From NCBI GenBank assembly GCA_030386875.1, contig CM059579.1, forward strand, positions 18,076,484 to 18,140,483: a stretch of DNA of 64,000 nucleotides. Reading direction: 5' to 3'. This document shows, one piece after another, positions 56,430 to 64,000 of this stretch. Both the position numbers and the translations under genes were made by a program. Positions within the stretch are counted from its first letter, which is position 1, and each line of letters opens with the position of its first letter. The DNA comes from Morinoia aosen (lineage: Eukaryota; Arthropoda; Malacostraca; Amphipoda; Talitridae). The notes beneath the pieces are model-generated. The model had not been told where the DNA came from, did no database searches, and saw only the letters and a program-made list of their open reading frames with translations.

Positions 56430-57260
56430 TTAAGCTCGAGCAAGGTAAAGTCATTTTATTTTCCTTTCTAATTTTAGGAATGAAAGATGAAAAATCTGCT
56501 GGACGATAATTGTTTTTGTTATATATATAGCTACGAGTATATTCTTTCAACGACCCTAGGGTATTGTTGCTATATTCTTTTCAAGGTACATTTATATTGT
56601 TCTCTGCAGGCTTTCGCCTCCAAGGCTGCGTACAGCTGATTTCCCATTATTGCACATTCAACCGTTGACGCTTCTCAACCAAATATAGCCAGTTGCCCAT
56701 TTATTACCTTAGTTATTGCGTTGCGAAAACTTCAAGCATAAGTTATACGTCACAAACATGTCCCATTAATGTCAGCTTAATAATGAACACGCACCCATGA
56801 AATTTTCTGCACATTAGTAAGAATGTATTTAATTTACATACTCTGGTACATTTTTATTGTGCTATAAACCGTGTTTGCTTATGGTGAATTGATTAATCGC
56901 GCAAGAACTAAGGTAATTCAAGGGCAAACTGGTTATAATCGGTTTGAGCAATGTGACGGTTGGAAAGAGTGACTAATGGGAAATCAGCTGTGCGCAGCCG
57001 TTTTTTTAAAATCAAATTAAGAGGTGGCCATCCTGGGCCTCTCATGATTCTTCGATGGTAAATAGGAGAAGCTGGTCGCGCCTTGGGAGCGCGACGGTAG
57101 TGCTCCATGCTGAACCATGCGTGGCCACCGGTTGGGACAAAGGCGCAGGCGCGCCTATAAAGTGGACACTTCGAAGTTGCCTCATAGGAGACGCATGGAT
57201 GAAACAACCATGCATATTTGGGAGCGCTCCCAAGAATCACCGATGCCACTCCTATAATTT
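56430..57260. other. No gene supported; GC-richer patch 57030-57210
   Basis: About 57030-57210 is GC-richer with short open frames on both strands and no motif. It may be an old repeat. Confidence 0.3.
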
Positions 57261-57264
57261 TTAA

Positions 57265-57480
57265 TAGGGTATGAAACAAGATAAAAGTTGGAGAAGAAAG
57301 CAGCGAGTGCTGAAAAACAGGACAGCACCGAACCGAAAAAAGATGGTTCTAAACACAACGAACAACATTTTATTTCGCCAAATTGAAGGCCTACCTAACT
57401 CTCAGCTATAGGGACCTCACATTTCTCCCTGGAAGAGCCAATTCAAATAAATATAATGATGGTATCCCCCGAGGGGAAGA
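57265..57480 (-). repeat. Family A SINE-like repeat, 3'-truncated (sense 5' part kept)
   Basis: Contains atgaaacaagataaaagttg, gaagaaagcagcgagtgctg, gaaggcctacctaactctca and ends at atcccccgagggg. The tail side is absent. Confidence 0.75.
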
Positions 57481-57484
57481 GATG

Positions 57485-59385
57485 GAAGAAAAGTGGTGTG
57501 TCTCCTCGCACGAGCTTGATGCTTTCTTGCGTGGTCGTCACCTCGTGGCATTCAGTCACAGTCGCTAGTATCGAAATTGGCGCCGTAATTTTAGTGGAAT
57601 AAGTATCGGTGTCCAAACAATGCTCGATCACGGCCAAATTAAAAAGAACAATTAGTAAAATTTGGAGAAGCAATGAGACTATTATACATCGACGCAGTGT
57701 TGTCAATGTACAAACGAGAGGGTACAATAAAATACAAGAAACTTGTTTTGAAAGAGAACAATATTTCAGTCGGCTATGCGCGAGCGTTTACTCTTGCCTT
57801 CATTGTCTTGCGCTTCCTCTTGTCTTCCCCGTCTCGCAGCCTTTATAAGGCGTTGTCACCTTTCGGTTGATGCTCAATCATATTCGTCCGCACCTGTTAC
57901 CGCACCTGTTTCTATCCAATAAAAGCCTCCACCAAGAATACCACCTCAAGTGTTTCACTGCCCCGCATACGGCGGACAACTTTTATGGAATATTTGACGA
58001 AAGCACAATTTAGTTTCTTAACTTGTACTATATGATCAACTATAGTTAGAGAACGAGCCTTAGCGCACGAGTTATTTGCAGCGTTTTGATTTGTATTATT
58101 CTATGAACAATCACTTCTATTATTTAATGGAGAATTGTTTCATTATCGTGCGGTTAATCCCCTTGCGGATTAATCGAAGCACCAATTGACAGCTAGCGCT
58201 TCTCTTACCCCATAACACACATAAGCCCTCGATAATGATACATCCGAGTGTTGCCTGTTTTGTAAATCATAATTATGAATGAAAAGTAAAGAAGAGCTTT
58301 AAAGCTTTTAATTTTTCAATTAGAGAGAATACTAAAGAAGAACATTTTGGCAATTACGTCATCTTCGACGTCTGGAAAAACATAAAAAGAAGTCACTAAA
58401 AATTCACCGAATTTAGAACAACTTATCACAGTAAGACATAATTTATTTATTTAAAACAACGAGAAAAAACGCTCCACCAATTGCAAGGGCAAGGGTGATG
58501 GTTTATCATTTAATACCGGTTTGCATTCTAAAATGAACGATTTTGAAACGCAAAGGTGGGTCTGGAAATTGAAGAAATTACTTTAAAATCCTCAACACAT
58601 CAAAGGAGATCACACTCCACAGGTTGAGAGTGAATGAGGAGTGAGGAGGTGAGAAAGCATGTAGTTAAGTAGTCCCTATAACTCCTATTGGCATATTCAT
58701 GCAGCTACGCGCGAATACCAAGAGCTCGCGTATTCAAATCCCACGTACTCAAACGCAAAAGAATATAGTCCGCAACTATATATAATTGCAAATCACTGAA
58801 GAGAGAGCATGCCTTTGAGAATTTTGCTTTTGTCAACGAGATGAGAACCTTTTCTATACGTATAACATAAAAGCTGCATGACTATTGAGAAAAGATGTAT
58901 TAACTATACGAGATACGCCAAATGATTGGCAGGAAAAGGTTAGACAGAAGTGAGTAAATCTCTCATCTGATGTTTTCCCAATGTTCACCCGAAAAATGAC
59001 TGCAGAGAGAGCTGTTTTTATCAAAAGAAACATAGAAGCATATTCGATTAACATGCAATATTCAAATTCTTAATAGCAGAATTTAAGCGTCCAGACGGGA
59101 AACGACCATCAGTAAGGAAACGTCTCAAAAATTTGAATTCATGGATGGTATACAACGGGGAACTGGTTCTATGCTTTTGATAACAAGGTTTTAATGCAGC
59201 TCATCCTGAATCTGATGGCAGAAAAGTAGAAAAATTTTCTTTTCCACTCGTGCATGTCTTTTCAGAAAACAGAGCACTATATAACTAACCGTTTTTGCAA
59301 GTAATCTCAGCATCTAAAAAACAAGACAACTGTTTGTATAATTGCTCACGGTTAATTATTACTTTTGTTACGATAATAGTTTAAC
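57485..59385. other. No gene supported
   Basis: AT-rich sequence with short unrelated open frames. No repeat family recognised. Confidence 0.4.
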
Positions 59386-59394
59386 ACTTCTTAG

Positions 59395-59795
59395 CCCAAC
59401 AAAGGCGATCTCAAAAGAGCGAAGAGAAGGGACCATTTAGTAAGAACTAGGAAATCTACGAGAGCTTCCCCCTTGCAACATGTGGAACGTTTTATGAGCG
59501 TCTTATAAAAATGAATCATTTACTGAGCCCAAGGTGTGTTGCCACACAGGATACTCTGCGCATAGAAACAGCAAGTTGAGAACAATCAGGAAGAAAAAAC
59601 AAAGAAGAGATGACGAATAAGGCATGAGAACTGAAAGAATGATCCAGTGGGTACGAAAAATAAGAGTCCCTAAGGCCTACGTAGAGCTGAGGTAGCCTAA
59701 CAGCATCCTCTCTGCAAGAGGACGCCAGTCCCCATAGCACTCGATAGAAGGCAAACTTAACTAACCTACACCTATTGTTTATATTCAGATGGGCT
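59395..59795 (-). repeat. Subfamily B SINE-like repeat
   Basis: Blocks cccaacaaaggcgatctcaa, gaccatttagtaagaac, caaggtgtgttgccacacag, gatactctgcgcatagaaac, ctaaggcctacg and cactcgatagaagg. Matches the 13300 and 36570 copies on the sense 5' side. Confidence 0.65.
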
Positions 59796-60097
59796 ATCAA
59801 TAGGTTAATGTGAGAGCATTATTAAAAACAATGAACATGTACTGTCATTGCATCTCGTTCAAAAATACTGAATTAAATTCTACAGGACAAGGCTTTAGCC
59901 ACCGATGTTTGTGGATCACATAAAATGTCAGGGAAAGTAGGTCCTAATGGAAGACACACCCTCAACCCGTCTAAATGTCGGTAAAAAAAATTTCCAAACA
60001 TAAAAAATGAATTCAAAACAGAATGTTAGGGGGAGGAGTTTTGAGTTTGAAGGGAGATCTACATTTGTAATAAATCGTTCAAACAAATATATCTGTT

Positions 60098-60469
60098 TTG
60101 CCTTGCGAGGAGACAGAGAAAAAGTGTTCAATATCAGACGGCACCAAGAAAAGGTTCACTGCTTTGCCAAGTGACGTTATCTTCTCAAAAAAAGACTTAG
60201 AGTTCTGTAAAGAATATGAAATAGAAATGAATATAGTCGGAACCGGAACTAAAAATATAGAGCGAATGAACACACCTTTCCCTACTGTTATTAAAAAACA
60301 TTTCTTTGTCTATTTTGTTCTAAAGTCGGAAAAAATAGAAAAAACTTCACTCGTGTCGAAAGGTTTCATTGAAATTTATTTCAGGATTGTTCCAGTTGAT
60401 ACAACTATTCCAGTTCCACTCACAGAGACAAAGTTTCCACAAACGTTATTACTCATTCCCAATTGAAAA
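60098..60469 (+). other. 122-codon open frame of unknown status
   Basis: An open frame starting MPCEETEKKCSISDGTKKRF, without a known motif, transmembrane segment or strong codon bias. It could be a fragment of a decayed repeat or a real exon. I cannot support a function and do not call it a gene. Confidence 0.2.
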
Positions 60470-60479
60470 TTATCGCCCT

Positions 60480-61620
60480 TTTCAGGTAGTAAATTAGTCG
60501 TAAAAGGTCGAAAACGGCCCAAAAGGGCCAAAAATCACGACTTCAAACCGACTCCTACCTATTCTTGGCCTATTAGGGCTTGAAAAGGGCTCTTCATTCA
60601 ACTGGCCTTTTATAGGTCTAGTCAATGGCTGTTTGCGGGCTCATTCGGGTCGTTTAAAGTCGTTTTCAAGCCTTTTCGACGACCTCTATTTGGACGCGTA
60701 ATAGATTGTAAAAAGACTCGTAATCGTAAATGTTGTACAAGTCGTATTACTTCAGTAAATGTAAAGAACTAAATGAATTTCAACTAACCTAACTTAGTTA
60801 AGTTAGATTAGGTAAGGTTCGTTAAACATCTTCAACAATACTATAAATAATTAATCCAGTCAACATGAAAACTAGGATAGAAAAGCTAACTGCTGAGCAT
60901 AACATCAAATTGGCACTTTATTAATGCATTATATAAAATAAATATGAATGATAGCTTAAAACTGTTGGAACACTTGGGTTATCGAACGCTGAGCATTCAA
61001 CTTGTAGTGCTTTACCCTAGTTACCCCTCAAACCTCGATTCTAGTCCTTCTATGTTCAGTAATCTTAATATATCCCAATGTAAATTTATGTTAGAAAAAG
61101 TTCCCACTTCTCCGCCGCTTATCATCGATACCTACAGCCGGAGAAGTATAAACGTAAGTCCGCTGCTTCACTCGCCTCAAATCGGAACTTACTAGGCGAA
61201 GCAGTCTCAAGACCCGGCCTTACAAACTCTTTATATCGTATAAAAAATCTGATGTTGGAGCTCTTTGAGGTCGTTGCAAGGCCCTCTATAAGTCGTACGG
61301 AAGCCTAATATTTAGGCCGGTATTAGCCTTGATCAAGCAGTAAGGAAGCCCAAAAGGGCCGGTATTAGCCTTGATCAAGCAGTAAGGAAGCCCAAAAGGG
61401 GCCGGTATTAGCCTTGATCAAGCAGTAAGGAAGCCCAAAAAGGCCAGGACGAGACTCGTTCAAGCAATGGAGAAGCCAAAAATGGTCGTGAATAGCCTCG
61501 TTCAGGTAGTAGAGAAGCCCAAAATGGCCGTTGCATTAGCCGTTTCGATGCCCAGAAATAGCCGTTTAAAAGGGCTTAAAATACTAGACATTTGCTCCGA
61601 AAAAGGCTAATTTACTGCTT
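60480..61620. repeat. Repeat-rich segment with cccaaaagggcc motifs and a 42-bp tandem
   Basis: Many short palindromic strings of the type cccaaaagggcc and gaaaacggc recur at 60500-60640 and 61250-61600. At 61316-61445 there are three tandem copies of a 42-43-bp unit starting gccggtattagccttgatca, and two more diverged ones follow. Probably a decayed internally repetitive transposon end. No protein is evident. Confidence 0.6.
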
Positions 61621-62484
61621 GAAAACGACTAAACTCTTGGCTTATAACTGCCTGAAAACGATCTGTAAAAGGCTCAGAATTTCAATTGGGTTATGTGCGT
61701 CTGAGTACGAGAGATGGACTATTAAAGCTTTAACGTGGTTGAGCATACCGGTAGTAGTTTTAGAATTAATCAAATATTCTTCACCCCTTCTCACAACTCA
61801 GTCAGCACTCAAGCAGAAAAATGGAGTCTTCTCGCATGTATTGATAATTTAGAGGAAATTTCTCCAACCTTTAATTCCATTCTTATGCGCGTCTTTGAAT
61901 CGTTATTCATTTTAAAAAGCAAGCTTGTATTGAATCAAACAATCTGCCTATCCCTCGCAACTCGTGTAGCATTTTTGCATGTCATATACAAATGAATTAT
62001 TTACTGCGATATCTTGAATTTCATGAATTTCGTGAATTTTTATTCGACGAATTCATTTCATTTTCTTACAGAAGTTAACGATAAGCTTATTGGTCGAAAC
62101 GTTCTTCCTTACAATTGACTTGTTTTAATAAAATATGAACATACAAGAAATCATTTTCGCTTTTTTATCAAAATACAGAAGCCCAACTCACGACCGCATA
62201 CTTTTGCATACACTATAGCTATACAGTTACAAACATGGAAAAGAATGCATACACACAATAAGTTGAACTAATATAGTCAAAAAGTAATACACTTTTCACT
62301 ATCACACTATTACTTGCTAGTTCATCAGATTATTTGACCACCTGCATCAAGAAGAGTTCTAAGCCAAATTACGCCGATCGGAATCGAATATATATCAAAC
62401 AGCTGAAGCGAATTTTCATAATTAGGAAGTTTCCCCTTCACAAACATTTTTTCTACAGGGGCCTGAAATGAGCAAGAGAGCACA

Positions 62485-62540
62485 ATAGCTCAATCGTGTA
62501 GGTAAACGGATGCGATCTGGCTTCGACATATTAAATTTTT
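62485..62540 (+). other. tRNA-like segment, possible SINE head
   Basis: The string aatagctcaatcgtgtaggt, then gatgcgatctggcttcgaca, resembles the A-box to B-box half of a tRNA. I cannot fold a full cloverleaf, so I do not call a tRNA gene. It could be the head of a tRNA-derived SINE. Confidence 0.25.
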
Positions 62541-62729
62541 CAATAAAAAACACCGTTACATGGGTTCAGATTTGAAGCGTTTATCTATCAGCTAGCTATC
62601 AAAATGATAGAACCAAGGTTTTAACCCTGTTCATTAAAACCTACTCTCAGCACGTAACGACTACTTTCCAGACAAAATGGCAAGACGTGGGTTTACACAA
62701 CTATAGTGATTCATTGAATATAAATTAGC

Positions 62730-63022
62730 TTTAGAGTCCCTTGCCACAACAAAGACATTAAAATAGAGGAAAGATGAAGGTACCATTTAGTACGGAGTTA
62801 AGGGAACGTGGAATCGATGCACACGGTGAGTTTTGCAGAGGATCCCGCGCGCATAGAAACAGTTAATTAAGAAGGAAGGTTATGAAACACGGTCAAATTT
62901 GAAGAAAAAAGTAGTAGGTGCTCAAAAATAGGCCAACAGTGAACCGAAAAAAGATGGTCCTTAACATTATATGTAAACTAAAAGAAGGCCTGCCTAACTC
63001 TCAGCTCAGGAGCACACATTTA
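62730..63022 (-). repeat. Family A SINE-like repeat, sense 5' end lost
   Basis: Blocks ccttgccacaacaaagac, gaaggtaccatttagtacgg, gtggaatcgatgcacac, gaagaaaaaagtagtaggtg and gaaggcctgcctaactctca. It diverges before the GC-rich terminal palindrome. Confidence 0.75.
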
Positions 63023-63189
63023 CAACTTTAGTGATCAATTTTCACCTTCAAGAGGAAACACAGACAAACGCAGCTCGTTGCTTTCCTATATACCCTCACC
63101 TAAGGTTACTGCAGCACGCAACGCACAGCGGCGGGAACGGAACGCTCGCGTCAGACGGCGTCACTCGGGTTCTTTTGAAGATTAGATAA

Positions 63190-63550
63190 GAGCATAAACG
63201 AGTTTAAACCACCCTAATTTCAATAAAAGTGTTCCCAAGAGAGGAAGAAAGCAGAAATGATTTTGTAAGGAATTAAGCGAACGAGGAATCTAGGCACAAG
63301 GCGTGTGTGCTTCCACATTTTGCGTTTTGAAACAACATTGAAAATGTTTTTGAAACATAAAAAGCTGAAGAAGAAAGTAGTAGGTGCTGAAAGAAGACAG
63401 CAGAGAACTCGGAAAAGATGTCCCATAACATAAGAAAAAACTATTTAATTTCAACAAGAAGATGACATATTTAATCAGCTTGGGACATCACATCTTCCCT
63501 CTGAGAGCGTTAATTTCCGAACTGCAACAGTTGCATCCCTCTGAGAGTTT
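63190..63550 (-). repeat. Family A SINE-like repeat, diverged full length
   Basis: It runs from gtttaaaccaccctaatttc to gttgcatccctctgagag and is preceded by a gattagataag tail remnant. The last 450 bases of the window after it hold nothing I recognise. Confidence 0.7.
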
Positions 63551-64000
63551 CTACTATCAAAATTAGCAGAGAATGAATTGGAAAATTAAAATTTTGATTG
63601 TTATATGTAATTGAGTAAGAGTCACAGCAATAAGTCAGTAGCTACAATTGCGTTAGTCACAGAACTCGTTTGGGCAAGCAAATCTCTCTGATGCAGGAAT
63701 GTAGAGGGGAACCGAACATATGAGAGCAAGACATATCCTTTCGAATACCTTCATTATTTTGCTCCATAACACCAACATTGCCAGTCGCGATGCGGTATTA
63801 CAGGTGAAGAAACTGGAGATACAAAACATAGCGTCTTTTTGAAATTAATGAACTATAGTGTCCGTGGAGAGACGGGATGCAATGGACAACATCTCACGTC
63901 AGTTTGTCGGGAAATTGAGGTTAAATAGAACGTGCAATATTTTTTATGTAAAAAAGAAAAAATACTTCTGTTGAAACTCGCGATAACCGTGCGGATGTGA

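Noticed and set aside
60098..60469. 122-codon plus-strand frame
   Set aside because: No homology signal by eye and located beside decayed repeats.

Overview
This is an AT-rich piece of an animal nuclear genome, most likely an arthropod. It has no prokaryotic gene layout. Coding signal comes in short exons with canonical splice sites and long introns, and most of the sequence is transposon-derived. I cannot name the species. Many open frames here are tandem-repeat artefacts or begin at GTG/TTG, so I relied on splice sites, codon phase and family motifs.

Layout. From 1 to about 33 kb the background holds many copies of a ~345-bp SINE-like repeat (family A, with a related subfamily B). Through it runs a probable host gene on the minus strand: exons at 32443-32604, 25057-25296, 16402-16436 and 14688-14803, possibly continuing at 14485-14545. 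All junctions agree in phase. Its predicted protein is low-complexity (Ala/Pro/Ser/Gly-rich) and I do not recognise it. Two minisatellites lie in or next to its introns: a 24-bp unit at 15 kb and a 16-bp unit in about 110 copies at 20.1-21.9 kb. The intron between the first two exons contains a 5.06-kb block bounded by perfect 32-bp inverted repeats (25962 and 30991). That block is a mosaic of SINE-like copies, two head-to-head Penelope-like fragments with hammerhead-ribozyme-like cores, a palindromic MITE and a palindromic Tc1/mariner-like foldback.

From about 38.2 to 56.0 kb lies what I consider the main system: a putative giant EnSpm/CMC-like DNA transposon. A single-exon transposase (42679-44763) is followed four bases later by the ATG of a seven-exon gene (44768-51396) with a DUF4806-type layout. 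The block is edged by diverged inverted repeats (38241-38275 and 55965-55999) and by four copies of the spaced motif GGGTCAG-N4-GG-N-TTCCC, two at each end. This resembles the transposase plus subterminal-repeat-binding protein of plant En/Spm. The second gene carries one in-frame TAA inside its DUF4806 domain, so this copy may be dying. A 5'-truncated LINE reverse transcriptase (52038-53496) and several SINE-like copies lie inside the block.

From 56 to 64 kb there are more repeats (family A/B copies, a 42-bp tandem repeat, a G-rich stretch) and no gene I can support.

A window-wide pattern: family A copies are almost all minus-strand outside the two inverted-repeat-bounded blocks and almost all plus-strand inside them. 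All calls are by eye; no alignment or database search was run.
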